Assembly (NCBI GenBank): GCA_948474755.1
Contig: CAOLHI010001009.1
Location: 1-64,000, forward strand
From: Ctenosaura bakeri
Lineage: Eukaryota > Chordata > Lepidosauria > Squamata > Iguanidae
DNA length: 64,000 bases
Direction: 5' to 3'
Both the position numbers and the translations under genes were made by a program. Below, piece by piece: positions 1 through 12,789 of the stretch (its first letter is position 1; every line of letters starts with the position of its first letter). Under the pieces are notes generated by a model. It was not told the origin of the DNA, ran no database searches, and saw only the letters and a program-made list of their open reading frames with translations.

Positions 1-2738
1 TGACTCTGAACTCTTCTCCAGCTCACATTTTAATCTGATCCAGGGTACAATTCCCTTTCCATCCAATTAGCCCCCATACTTATGCCAGTTCAACCTCTTA
101 AACCTTCCTTACCTCTTTGTTGCATTTTGCAACAAGCTGCTTGATGCTCACTGGTGGCATCAACAAGCTACAGGATGGGGTGAGCTCTCTGTGTTCCTCT
201 TGGCATCTGGATCACCAGTCCAGAGGGAACAGGTCTTTTGTTTGTTTGTTTTGTTTTGAGAAAAAAACGTTTTACCACGAGCTACTTTGGTCTGATCAGC
301 TATCAAAGGAAAATGACAAGGCAAATGCTCCATGCTTTGTCACCCTCCAGCATGCTGCTGGTACTAGCTGAACCTGACTACCATAACATTCAGGTAGGGG
401 ACTGAGAAAGGAAGGAGGGTGGATTTGAGTACACTGAGGTATAAACCAGCACCCTCTTAATCTGAGGGTAGGGGAATTTAGATTATTCTGAAACCAACCT
501 AACAGACAAAAAGTCTATCCCATTACTAGTCTTAGCTATCCTGTTTCAGGCCACTGGTGAGGAGTTGCATAATTGTATGTTCCTTTATGTTAAGAATATC
601 TCCTGCATGTAGAAGGCTAGCATATCAGTGAGGAAGATTCTACCCAAGCCTTATTCCTACAATGCTATTTTTCTATGTGCAAACAAGCATTTTCTCTTGG
701 TGGTAATTATTTATTGTATACCACCTTGAGATCATATAATATAGGAATTTTATAAATACATAATATAAGACTATGTAGTAGATTGCTACAAGCTTCTTTC
801 TGTTATTTCTTCTCTTAGGCGCTCCATGTATGATACTTACTGTGTATGTCACTGGGAAGGTTGTGTTTTGTTTTATTCCCATTTAAGATATATACAGACA
901 AAACCGATCACTTTAGCACTTCAAAACTGACTTGAAACAACTTGTGCTTCTGGCTCGCTTTTTTTTTCTCTTGCTCATTTTTAGATTAATGTTCACACTA
1001 AAAAAAAGTGTTAAAAGCCCTTAGATTTCCCACCCCCGCCGCAAAGAATTGCCACAATGTCACTTAGTTCAGAATACATCAAGACTGATGAAAATGAATC
1101 CATATAAAAGCTTTTAAAATGAGGCTTTGGAAGACATTCCTTATAAATTTAATACAGAAAGTTGAACACATCACTCATCCATAGCAAAAGTAAAGAGCTC
1201 TGAAACATAAGTAAAAAATTCTGAAATATAATTGTTATATATATAGCATTGTGATACTTCGACTTCTCAAATCCTGGCGTGAGCACACACCACAAACATT
1301 CAGTGACAAGGGCAGCAAAGGAAGTCCCAAAAGCTCCTCTACATACGGGGTGGCAAAGTTAGGGAGTCAGCCCGTCGAGCCACAGCGCCTGGCAGAAGAG
1401 CTAAGAGCAAAGAATCAGTAGATCTCCCTCTCTCTCTTGGACCCCTGACCTCTTCAATCAAGTGGTAAAGACACTGACTTCAATAAAAAGCTGAGACACC
1501 CCCCACCCCATCCACACACACATACAGAGTCTTACCCAATAACTCTAGGCACTAATAAGACTTGGCAATTTATCATTTTAACACTTACTACAAAAAATCC
1601 CCAACAAAACCCAAAAACTTTTTCAAAGATGAGCACAACAACAGTAACCATGTTTTCGTCATCTGCATTCTGAAACATTTATGTTTCTAAAGTAATGGTC
1701 TGAAAACCACTGTTAGAAATCAGCCTTTAATGACATCAATCTTTGAACCCACGTTTCTAGAGTGTTAATATGTTAGTTAGTATTACCTCACCTAACCAAT
1801 CCATTCTTATTATAGAGAAATTTTAACAGTAATTCTTTTCCCACCCCACTCCCTGCATAAACCAGGCAATGTGGAGAAAGGTAGAGAATTGGCACATACC
1901 CAGGGCTATTGACTCAGCATGCTTGTTCAGAGGATGCAGCCCTAGCGATGCGGTTTGCTCATTCCATATATTTTAAAAAGCACCTAAGTGACTCTAATTG
2001 CCAGGTTCCATTCTCACAAATGACACAAAACTCCCTAAAACCCCAAATTATCATCCTACTAGTGCCCCCCAGCCTATTCGATAATGCTGAAGAGCTCTTC
2101 AAAGTACATCCAGTTTGAAGACACCAGGCTCCTCTCAGGGGGAGGGACTTCTGGTTTGTTCACAGAAAAGAGACAAACAGGATGATCAGACTCCACAGGA
2201 GACCACTATTTTGGCAGTATGAAACCATCTATACTGCTCAATACCTCAGTGGGTATAGAAAAACATTGCTTCTTCCCAATAGTGTAAAAGACTTTGGAAT
2301 TACTTCAGTGCTAATTGCAGTGGATCATGGGCAAAGTCAACTCTCTGGAGAAGGACCTGGGAGTTCAAGTCATTTAGGTGCTTCTCTAGGTTGCAAACCT
2401 CCACTTATTTGCATACACTGACCAACTGATTGTTTTGGTTTTGGTTTCAACTGTGCAGCTGTCAACACATTACTCGACAAACCCTTGCCCACTCCCCACC
2501 CCCCCCATTCCTTGATCTAATTATACTAATTCTGCCTTGACAGTCTTATTTTGGGAGATACTAGATTCAGTTATTAAAAGTTACCACAACATGCAAATTG
2601 AGGAAGCCTGGCTTTAAAAAAAAGAAAAAGAAAAAAGAAAAGAAAACTGCTTCCAGTCTTCATTACACAAGCAGCTTGTGCATTAGCTGTGCCATGAGAC
2701 ATTTTAAACATCAGAAAATTAAAGAGGAATGTTGTTAC
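1..2738 (-). other. CPEB4: CPEB4 intron downstream of the microexon (partial)
   Basis: This intron begins at donor GTAACA next to the microexon and runs off the left edge. I looked for the next constitutive CPEB4 exon, expected to encode the segment before the first RNA-recognition motif, and did not see it. No clear repeat family is visible apart from an A/G-rich low-complexity tract near 2616-2646 just before the window's left gene segment ends. Confidence 0.75.
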
Positions 2739-2762
2739 CTCGCCTTCTCCCATATGTCCTTG
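2739..2762 (-). CDS. CPEB4: CPEB4 24-nt microexon (mammalian 'exon 4')
   Basis: On the minus strand an acceptor ending CATGCAG is followed by exactly 24 nt and the donor GTAACA. With the upstream G the exon completes GCA and reads A-R-T-Y-G-R-R-R and the first base of a Gly codon, matching the 8-residue Arg-rich microexon of mammalian CPEB4. Twenty-four nt keeps the frame, so it can be included or skipped. The first base completes a phase-1 junction that fits exon 2 directly. In mammals this exon is neuron-enriched and depends on SRRM4/nSR100, and its loss alters CPEB4 condensates. A TTTTTCTTCTC tract lies shortly upstream and a TGC lies within the acceptor, compatible with that regulation. 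Neuronal use in this species is inferred. Confidence 0.93.
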
Positions 2763-2839
2763 CTGCATGTCAAATGAGAAGAAAAACAGCCTTTCAAACA
2801 TTGTTAAAAATATATTGTTTCATCTCCTTCATGGTAGCT

Positions 2840-2900
2840 CAGTGGTTCTCAAGCTTTAGTGCACTGCAGACTACATCAGAAACCTTCTGCTCATACCCAC
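2840..2900. mobile_element. possible solo end of a hAT element
   Basis: CAGTGGTTCTCAAGCTTTAG matches the common hAT (Charlie-like) terminal repeat. No inverted partner or 8-bp duplication was found nearby, so this is probably a relic. It lies only 78 bp from the CPEB4 microexon, on its acceptor side. Confidence 0.35.
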
Positions 2901-5203
2901 GTCTTTAGTTATTGCATGTAAAACAACATGGGAAACTGCCTTTAGCTGTTTGGGGCTCACTAGTGCAAGCTGCACATCTGCAACTCCATTAGTGACTGTT
3001 TGTCTCATGTTGCTTAGGGCCGGCATCCTTTGACCCTGTTCCTACCATTCTCTGTGTTTCCTAGGCATGGTGCAATTTTCTCTCATCGTACCAACCTCCG
3101 AAATCAACCAAGTGCCCAGGCAAAAATTGTCCACATGATTACAATAAAGACAAAGATAGGAAGCTTAACATCTAAGGGCCTGCTCTTCCCAGTTTTGCCC
3201 AGCATCTGGCACATTGTTTTGTGAGCACATTATTCATCAAGCTAAACTATTAAAGATCTCTGTAGATTACGATTGATACATTAAAACAAGTTGCTTTCTG
3301 GCTACATCTCTGGGATTTCCCCCTGGTTTGCTATTAAGCAGCTCTGACTAGCCAAAGAGAATAAATTGTTTCAGTGCTCTAGCATATGCGCCTCTCTAAT
3401 GGGACCATACTCAGTAGTGCCAATTATGGGGGGGGGAGTGATTCCACCACATTGTTAAAAAGCTTTCAAGCATCAGCACGCTCTCCATACACAAAGCATC
3501 AGCCAAGAATGGTTCTCTTTTACCTATGAACCTTGCTAACAAGATTTTATTTTTCTGATTTCCAGTATGGCTCCTTACATCATAATGTTATCAATACTAA
3601 CTATAAGGAGCAATCTGACAAATCTCACACAATCCACTATTTAAGAAGTACATCAACTCACAGTTACAAACATTTGTTTTAAAAAAAGGTAGGAACTCCC
3701 ACATGCTTTCCCTTCTACAAGGTTTGCTGCCTTAGTTCCCAACTGCCCAGCTTCAACATATTTATTTATCCATTTCCCAGAGGACATAGCCTTTGGCCAA
3801 AGTTGTCTCTGCCTTTCTAAGAGCCCTGTCCATAGAGCTTCAGATATAGTACCTCAGTCAGACAGTCAGGGCAGATTAGATTAAACCAGCAGCAGCATCC
3901 TCAGACGGACAAGAACTAAAGACAACTGTTTGAAGTTCCTGACCAGTTTGGCTCATCAGAGAGTTTACATCTCAGGACTGACGTACTGGAAGGGAGGCTT
4001 TTGACAACAATCTCTATTTAACATCAAGTATTTTATTGTCTAAAGATGCAGAAACAGCTATGATGTTTCCGTAATTCCTAAAGTAAAAACTTAACTACAC
4101 TCCCATGCCTTGTATATGACTGACAGAGCTTCAAGTGTTTGCTGATTGTCCATTGCCTAAAAAGCTATAAAATCCTGTTTGTGGTCTATAATTGGTTAAC
4201 AAAACCAAATCTATAATACAACTTTCCTTGTTTGGTGCACTGACATGCTGGTCAACATACCTGCAATTCCCACTGAAGCCCACAGAGGACATTAAATTGG
4301 TAGACCCGCTGTTCTGTTGCTTTGTGTATAACTACTGCGGGGATTTGGGGCGGCAGGTTACAGAAGCAGAAGCAAAGAAATAATACAAGCTTGCAATACA
4401 TTTTCCAAGTTGTCTGAACCCAGATTTCTGAGAGAGAAATCTTTAAACACTATGCCTTAAAAACTGTATCGAGTATATTCTGAACTATTTAGCTGCTTTA
4501 TTGAAAATACAGCACCACATTTGAATTTACATAATTCAGGCCATACAATAAACACTGTACTGGGTGGGGTGTTTTATCAGTGCTGGAAACATCTCAATAC
4601 TTCTCAGTATCTCCAGTTCATATACAGATTGAAATTTCAATTGTCGGCTGTACTACAAGGCAGTCTTATCTGAATGGTGCTCTTCATAGGATGTTCACAA
4701 AAGGTTTGATAGACTAGAACACCCATCATATTTACAGAAGCATTTTTCAGTATTTTTGTTATTTACCTGAAAGAAGCCTAGTTCCAGTTCAGATTACATT
4801 AAAATATGACTTTCATCAAAGAAAAATAAGGGATGCATTGACTCTAAAATCCTTGTAGGAAAAAAATCTTTGTCAGGACAAAAATGAGGCCTTTTAGTCC
4901 CACTCTGCACAGCTTTCTTTGTTGAGGAACACATTCCTTAATTTCTATCAGTACTGATGAAACTACATGAATTGCTTGCAATTGGAAAAACTGTGTGTAA
5001 CATCATCCCTAACTCTACTCATTGTGCCAGAAAACTGCAACCTGTTATAATAAATTTTAAAAAATAATCATTCCCCCAATCTGAATCTGTCTAATGAAAA
5101 GCTTTATTATCTACACTTTGTATAAGCAGAGAGATGTTTTAGCAGAAGTGTTTTGGTAAAATCTTAAGTTTTAGAAAATTGATGCACTGTTATCATATAC
5201 ATA

Positions 5204-5735
5204 CTGTATATCCTCATGTATAGGACTACTTTTTAACCCCCAAAAAACTTTTCAAAAGTTGGGGGGTCGTCTTAGACGCCGGCCCAAACACCGGCCCCCA
5301 CCGCTGAGGCAAGTCTCCTCTGCCGCCGCTGCCATCGCCTGCCCCAAAACAACTCCCCACCCTCCCCCGCCGCTGAGGCAACTCCCCTCTGCTGCCATTG
5401 CAGCTCCCATGGGTTTATTGTCTTGTCCTTCTTTTAAGCTATAGAGTGAATTAGGAAAAGTTTAATCCACTTGCACTGTTTTATGTTTACATGTTTGATG
5501 ACAAACAGCCTTATGTTTATAAGTGACAGTTTTCCTGCTAAGTACCTGCATGTCATAAGCCTTTGAATTAAAATTACCATATTGAAATCAAATCTGATGT
5601 TTTTTTAATTTTTATTTGGTGTGAGTTGGAAGAGGGGTGGTCTTATACAGCGAGTATATCCTAAACTCTATATTTTTACTGGAAAAGTTGGGGGTCGTCT
5701 TATACGCCAGTCATCCTATACATGAGGATATACGG
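5204..5735. mobile_element. Non-autonomous TIR element with TA target duplication, 532 bp
   Basis: Left end CTGTATATCCTCATGTATAG and right end, reverse-complemented, CCGTATATCCTCATGTATAG are near-perfect inverted repeats flanked by TA (5202-5203, 5736-5737). Internally GTTGGGGGGTCGTCTTAGAC (near 5258) and GTTGGGGGTCGTCTTATAC (near 5686) are direct copies, and ACCCCCAAAAAACTTTT with AAAAGTTGGGGGGT makes a short hairpin. The 5280-5410 part is C-rich. No transposase. Tc1/mariner-like by duplication only. Confidence 0.8.
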
Positions 5736-5779
5736 TATATACAAGTCATTTAAATAGTTTTATTTTATCATTTATATTA

Positions 5780-5850
5780 CTTCTTGAATTTATACCCCAC
5801 CTTTCTCCTGAGATGAGATCCAATTTTAATCTTACAGTACAGCTTGAACA
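5780..5850 (-). mobile_element. LINE 3'-end relic
   Basis: TTATACCCCACCTTTCTCCT and GAGATGAGATCCAATTTTAA resemble the common LINE 3'-terminal block. Short and degraded. Confidence 0.45.
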
Positions 5851-7413
5851 TATAAATATGCACCCACCTAATCCCAAAATATTTCCTCAGACCTTCTTCT
5901 GTCCATTAGTTCTCTCACTAAGGTGACCATGACCTTAAAAGTGTATCTGTAGACTTTATTAGGTCCAGGAAGCCAAAAAGAAAGAGCATAATTTGTATAC
6001 AACTCTGCTCAAGAATAAACTAAAAATAACAGCTGGATATAAGAAGTAAAAAAATCAGTTTACGATCAGATCTCAAGCATCAAATAAGGAGAAGTCACCA
6101 AAAAAGAAAAAAACTAGATTAGCTTCCTGTGACAGATAAAACTACAGTCAATGCTAAATGTACAGATGGAATTGGAAACAAATAATTTTTCTACTAAGGA
6201 TTCTAGTAGTGGCTGTTATCACTAAGGCAACTACAACTCTTTATTTATTTAGGGCTACTGATCATAGGACCATTCTGAAGAAAAAGGTAATATGGTCCCT
6301 CCTTGTAGGACTGATAATCTGTGTAACTAATCTGAGTGGAAATCACCGGGGATGTTAAAGGGGGATGGAAAGGTAATGACAGCAGACGTGACGAAAAGCA
6401 ATAAGCTTTGTAAGAGAAATAGGTTTGGAAGAGGAACAGGAGGAGAATAGAAGCTGACTACATGAGAAGGGTTGTACCAGGCAGCTGGGACTCAGTCTTC
6501 TCATTACCTGGTACATTATGTAATACTGCACCCACTTATGCTTTTGAGTGTCTCCACACTTAACACAGCAGCTCTGTTTGCCAAAAATACATCAGTCTTC
6601 CATCAACATTTCCTGCAGCAAACATATAAAGCGTGAGATATCTGTATACACACGTTAGGTAGGTCTGAATAAACCATAGGCCCTCAAGATCTGTTGAACA
6701 AATATTTTATGTGCAGACAGTCCGGGTTCAGTTTCTAGTTTACTCCATTAAAAGGGAACATTAGCTGGGTGAGAACTTCAGCCTGAGACTTCAGAAAGCA
6801 CTGCTCAACCAATGGTCTGCCTCAGTAAGGAAGCCTCATTTGTTAGCAAACAATCAAGAACATCTTTCCTGTAAGAAATGCTGATGTAACCACAGCAAAG
6901 GTAACTGCTGTGTAAATTGTACAGATCTAGTCTCCAGGAGTTTCCTGGGCCAATAATATAATATAAAACTGATAGAAGAAGCCACAAAAGCCCTAGCACC
7001 ATTCTGTCTATCAAAGTCTCCTGTCTCCCATCTTGGTATATATCTGATTCTAGTTAGCCTTCTGTTTTTTCAACACTGTCTGCATACCAAAGTAGCAAGC
7101 AATCTATCAGTTCTTAAAACATAAGTTCTTATAGAGCAAAGACCTTATTTAATTCTTTATTGACTAAATAAAAGCCTGAGAAGACTCTCTTCCTGTATCT
7201 ACTGCACCCTTCCTCAAGCTGAGACCATCTAGATGTGTTGATCTGAAACTCTCAGGAACACTCTAGCCTAAGATCTACAAGGTGGCTCAGTAAAAACTAA
7301 AAATTAATCTGAAAAACAAGAAAACACAATAAACAGCACAGAAACAAAACTAAGTTAACATCTCAGTAACTAAAACTGGCAGTGTTTAAAAAGGGAGAGA
7401 TAGGCAGATAAAG

Positions 7414-7581
7414 GACAATCAATGCAGTATAGTGGTTTGAGCATTGGACTACAATGCTCTTGGAGACCAGCATTCAATTCCCCACTTGGCCATGGAAACC
7501 CCTGGATGACCCTGGGCATATCACACCCTCTCAGCCCCAGAAAACACCATGATTGAGGGTTCAAAGGCACACAACAACAGC
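7414..7581 (+). mobile_element. Sauria-type SINE (tRNA-headed) with 12-bp target-site duplication
   Basis: The head has pol III promoter-like boxes (A-box region TAGTGGTTTGAGCATTGG, B-box region GCATTCAATTCC). A body follows with CTTGGCCATGGAAACC and a tail ending AAAGGCACACAACAAC, the Sauria SINE signature in squamates. Exact 12-bp repeats AGGCAGATAAAG flank it at 7402-7413 and 7582-7593. The copy lacks part of the internal LINE-derived tail found in full elements. Intronic, antisense to CPEB4. Confidence 0.9.
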
Positions 7582-9087
7582 AGGCAGATAAAGCAACCTC
7601 CCCAGAATAATAAGAAGCCATCTCCCAAAAGCCCTTATGAAAAGCAAAGCTTTTGCCTGGCATACAAACACCCACAAAGAGGTGCCACAAAATTCCCAGG
7701 GTGGCAGAGCTGTGCTGCCATTATTCCAGATAATCTTTCAGAATCACAATATTTCAAACAGCAACAGAGCAGGCCCTTTGTGAACAATCTTGAGGTACAG
7801 AGTGATTCACATGAACAAAGGATCTCTTAAGGTGATCTAGACCACAACAATTTAGGCCTCTAAATGTCAATGCCAGCATTTTTAATTTAGCCTAGAGATG
7901 AGCTAGAAGCCTTTGAATGTTGTACTACTGAAGGATACTTCATATTTTGAGCACACGCTATACTCTAAAGTCACCTAGTTTAGAAATCATCTAACAATCA
8001 AGAGCAAGTACTGAGAAACATGACTGAGCTGAAATAATTTGTGAGCGATTGCAATCTATTCGCAAAATATTTTCTGGTTTAGTGAGAATAGCTGGATTTA
8101 AACAATAATTCAGAACAATAAAGTATTCTTAGCACAATTGTGTGTTTTCTCACTATCTCTATTGTGCCGTTTTTTATGTATATAGAGAAGCATATGCTTT
8201 AAATATCTGCCACAGATCTATTTAAAAGCAAATGAAGTTCCAATCCTTTGAACACACATGTAAACTTAATTCATGACATTCACAGGATATACACCATTAG
8301 AGGGCTCTCTCCTTTTTTTATTATTTTATAGTTATCAAAAAGATATACAGAAAAATTCTTCCAAAGGAAAAGAGGTAAACATCAGTTTTGGTACTACAAA
8401 AAGTTATCAAATCAAGACATGAGGAATTCAGTATGCCACAGTCCTACTAGGAATGACTGCTTTTCTTTGAATGCATTTTCTGTGTGCTACACTACAACAT
8501 GACATAAACCAGAAGGCCAATGTGAGAACAATCACTCAAAGCTAATGTAAGAAACAGCAGCAACAATCCAGTTGGAGACACTACATATTAGAATGTTTTA
8601 GAGATATTTTACCAAACACAAGCTAAAACATGTATTTAAAAAATAAAATAAAAATGAAACCACAGCTATCAAAAATACTTAACAACATTCTTGCAATGGC
8701 TGGATATAGGTCTTTGTAATTTTCATTCTTGTGGGGAAGAATGAATAATGTATTCAATTTTTTTTTCTCATTGTGACAAACTCCTTGAAAACTATGCAGC
8801 TTCCAAGAATTATTTACTGGTTTGAATTTATTCTGCAAAAAATCCACAGATGGGAATTTGCAAAGAAAACAGCAAATTTTGTGCAGACATGTTTCTTCTG
8901 GTGCAGAAAACCATGTCTTCTGCATAGGAACCTTGCTTTCCACACAGAAAATCTGTGCCAAAAAACATTATTTTCTGTCCAAACCTCCCCATACACACGC
9001 GTGTGCTCTAGAAGGTTCCAAATGATGCATGGCACACAGTAAACCCCATCTGCGTGAATCACAGAGATCATGAAGAAGACCCTCCCC

Positions 9088-10225
9088 GAAGATATGAATA
9101 TTGAGACAAAATTAGAAAATATATTTTTTAGGAATTTTTCAAAGAAAGAAATGGAGAAGATAGAAAATCCTTTTATAAAAAATATAATAGAAATATGGAA
9201 AAAAAATAAAAGAAAATTATTACCGAATATATCAATATTAACTCCGATAGTGATGATGGAAAAATTTCCAATAAATTTAAGAGAAATAATAGAGAAAGAA
9301 ATAAAAAAACAAAAAATTTATAGATTAAAAGATTGGATGAAAATAATGATAAATAAAGATAGAATGAAAGAGAGATTGCAGGAAACTAAAATATCCTGGT
9401 TAAATTATATACAATTAGAGCAATGGACAAAGAGTATGAAAAGATATGTTAAGGATTTTAAAGAATATACTAAATTTGAACAAATTATTATTCAAAGAGA
9501 AAATATGCAAGAAAATGAAATACTAAAAGGTATTACAAGTGAAATATATAAAATATTAGCAAAAGAACAAGAAGAGGATTTTCTTAGAAAAATGTGGGAG
9601 GAAGAGATAGTACAAAATATAGATATACAAGAATGGAGAAAAATTTGGAAACAACGTCATTTAAAAAAATTATCAATAAGAATAAAAGAGAATTATTATA
9701 AATTAGTGTGGAAATGGTACTTGACTCCAGTGAAATTAAATCAAATAGATGAGAAATATTCAAGATTATGTTGGAGAGGATGTCAAGAAATTGGTACATA
9801 TATGCATATGCGGTGGAATTGCAATAAGATAATGGAGTTTTGGCAAAAGGTTTTTAAAGAGATAAAAGAGATTATAGGAGCAGATATACCAGTATGTCCA
9901 AATATTGCATTGTTGTCTATATATGATAAGGTTGAGTGTACTCAAGTAAAGAAAGAATTAATAACAAATTTGTTAACTGCAGCGAGAGTAATAATAGCAA
10001 AAAAAATGGAAAGCAAATGAAAAATTTCAAATAGAGGAATGGTATAACGAAGTGTGGAAAATTGCAATTAATGATAAACTAACATGTAGAATTAGGTTTA
10101 TGAAAGGTTTGGTTAAAGGGAATGATTTTGAAGAAATTTGGAAAATATTTTTGGATAAAGTTCTGAAAAGAGATAGTAATACTACCCTGTCAAAAGAAGA
10201 ATGGCAATTTTGGAAAGTGGATTAA
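9088..10225 (+). pseudogene. L1 ORF2 C-terminal fragment, one frameshift
   Basis: From 9088 the frame reads 311 codons of an L1-type ORF2 C-terminus. It includes the Trp/Lys-rich segment and the Cys/His-containing motif (CWRGCQEIGTYMHMRWNC, similar to the L1 CWRC...H...C motif). The frame stops at 10018-10020. A one-base slip in the A run near 10000-10007 restores the family reading, KWKANEKFQIEEWYNEVW, which continues to a stop at 10223-10225. The 5' end is lost to truncation. Non-functional, because neither endonuclease nor polymerase core is present. Confidence 0.9.
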
Positions 10226-10655
10226 ATAAAAAGTTGGCTCTGGGGGGTGGGTATTTTTTAGTTTTAGTTTTGTTTTTCTTTTATGTTGTATATTTTGTAA
10301 TTCTTAGTAGGTGTGTGTGTCAAACTTGTGATTTATAGATTTAAATGGATAAGTGATGTTAATGTTTTTTTAAAAAAAAAAGTTAAAAGAATTAACAATA
10401 GAAATAGATTAAAGGGGATGTGAAAAATATTGAATTAAATGTGAAATTATAACAGTTGAACAGATTTATAAATTTAAGGGTAAAGGTGCAAAATAACAAT
10501 GAAAGTTAGTATTGCTTAAGAGAAGAGAAAAAAAGAAAAAGAAAAAAAATTTTTTTTTAATTCACTATTATGTATATCACATGGTGTTTAATTTTTTTTT
10601 CTTGTTTTGTATTTGTGATTCAGTTATATAAAAAAAAAAAATTCTAAAAAAAAAA
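9088..10655 (+). mobile_element. 5'-truncated L1 retrotransposon with 15-bp target-site duplication
   Basis: A sense-strand L1 copy carries the C-terminal part of ORF2, an A-rich 3' UTR and an A-rich tail. It is flanked by perfect 15-bp direct repeats AAGAAGACCCTCCCC at 9073-9087 and 10656-10670, typical of target-primed reverse transcription. Only the distal 1.57 kb inserted; the endonuclease and most of the reverse transcriptase are missing. Base composition is strikingly A-rich on the plus strand, as in squamate L1 ORFs. The near-intact frame suggests a fairly recent insertion. It cannot move on its own. Confidence 0.95.
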
Positions 10656-11764
10656 AAGAAGACCCTCCCCACTTTTCTTGTCTTGGATTCGAGTATTTAC
10701 ATGTACATTCTGCCTATTTGTATTGAGTAGCAATCTGATTACTGAACTTTACTCAAAATCAAAAAAGGCAGTAAAAAGGTACTTAGATGGCCTTCCACAA
10801 ACCCACTTAACCAGCAAGCCAAAGAGTAAGAAAAGTTTGGTAAGCAAGAATGCCCCAGGAAGGACTTGGAATTGCAACAGCTAAATATGTTTGAGAGATA
10901 GTGTTTGTGTGTGACTGGAGCAGAATGGAAATTTAAGAAATGTGGTTGAATAGAAGAGTGAAGCACTTTCTAAGGAATTTTGACATTTTCCTCTTTGGGC
11001 TGAAAATAAATAGGTTAAATGTATGTGTCAGCTACACTGACCCCATAGGACAAAACAGACTAGATCAATCAATATAAATTAATAAATGGGTGGAACATTA
11101 TTATTTTATTGGCTATTTTATTTTTGGGTTTTTTTCTTTTAAACTTTTTACTCATTCCAAGCTCTTCAAAGGCCAAGTCCCAAAGCAGAACTGAATAAAT
11201 GAATTGCACTGAATGAATGTATAGTCATTCTATTTTTACTTTTTAAAAATGACTCCTCTTATCTTTTGTGCCCACACAAAATTTAAAAAAAAAAGAAAAA
11301 GATACCGAAAGAGGGTATAATGCTATTCATGAAGAAGTAAGGCCATATAATCTGTGACAGAGATCACTTAGAGCTAATGGTGTTATTAAATGTATAGCAT
11401 ACCTGTCAGTACTTCAGCATTAAGGGCATCCAATATGACCCACACAAAGTAGTTTTTCCCCTGACTCCCTCTCTAAACATCAGTCAGCCTATCACTGCTA
11501 CATTGACTGTGAGTACATTACCAAAAAATACTGATTTGGTATGCTGCTTTATCTCCTCTAGAAGGTAACCTGAGCAGAGTCCAATCAAAATATCACATAG
11601 TAGTTCCACTTTATACCCAATTCTGGCAAGTCTGAAGATTAAGATACTATCAGTATTTTCTCCAGGCAACAGCTGTACTTCCGGTTAATTAAATGAATCC
11701 TAAACAGCAAATGACTTGTCTCACAGATACACCATTGCTCATTCATACACTTATAAGGAAATAA

Positions 11765-11820
11765 GGTCTGTAAGTTGATTTGGCTGTGGCGCCCCTTCCA
11801 GCTCTGTGATTCTGTAATTT
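11765..11820 (+). mobile_element. CR1 3'-end relic
   Basis: GGCGCCCCTTCCAGCTCTGT followed by GATTCTGTAATT matches the CR1 3' end ('cccttccagctctatgattct'). Too short for more. Confidence 0.5.
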
Positions 11821-12789
11821 AGCGTATAGTACAATGATGCAAGTTTCCCAACACTGTACATTTACAGGTTATACCACAATCCAACGTTTTAAACTACAAC
11901 TAAAAGAGATTATTTTTCTTTTCTTTTTTTAACTGCACCATTAATTAGCAATGTTGCATTGTCAAACATGGAAAACATTTTCCTATAATTAGCAGATCCA
12001 ATCTGCTATTCAGTTGAATCACACCTATTCCAAGTTAGCAGACAAATTATATACTCACTTTGAACCAAAGGCATTTGGGGTTTGATGAGGGTGTAGCAAA
12101 GAGCAGCCCTCCCCCAAAAAACATGTTGCACAATTGGTGCTCCTTTTCAATTTTCTGTGTGTTCAACCTATCACATCCCTAAAGTGTATTATTTTTATAA
12201 CTTCAAGACATAGTTGACAGGGCCAGATAGAATGGAAAGAATCTTCTCTTTTTTGAATAGTGTGACAATGAAATGTAGCTATGCAGTTTGAACACTATGG
12301 TGGACAATATCTTGTTTTTGTGATCAGACATGATATTAAAAGGGAAACATTGTGGGTAGAAGATCTGATTAACAAGATAGCAAATATCATCTGGGCCACT
12401 GGACAAGATGAAGGAGGCCAAAATGTCTGAATTCAAGTGTCATAGGAAAATGAACACATGTTAGTGTCACATAAAGCAACACAATTTAATTTTAAATCTC
12501 CCTTGAAAGTAGCCAGTATATTTTCCTTTTTAATGAAAGTTGCCTCTTCATTTTTCTCTCTGTCTCTACCTCTTTTCTTCTACTATTTGGCCATCCAGAA
12601 TGGGATTAAATTTATTCCACTCTTGCATACTGCTGTAGTCATGCATCTTGACTCCTCATATTGTAATTTGTTACATGCTACATTAGTTTAATGATTATAG
12701 GCTATGCAACCCAAGGATATCTGTTTATCTTTATCTGCTTTAAAAATGAATTTATTTAAATATAAATAAATGAGACCTTTATCTGCTTC

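Noticed and set aside
2574..2801. Minus-strand frame of 75 codons spanning the microexon
   Set aside because: It reads the microexon in the wrong frame (MQQGHMGEGEV) and runs through both splice sites, so it is a shadow.
7420..7500. tRNA gene
   Set aside because: Only pol III box-like sequence of a SINE head is present; no cloverleaf with an anticodon arm can be drawn.
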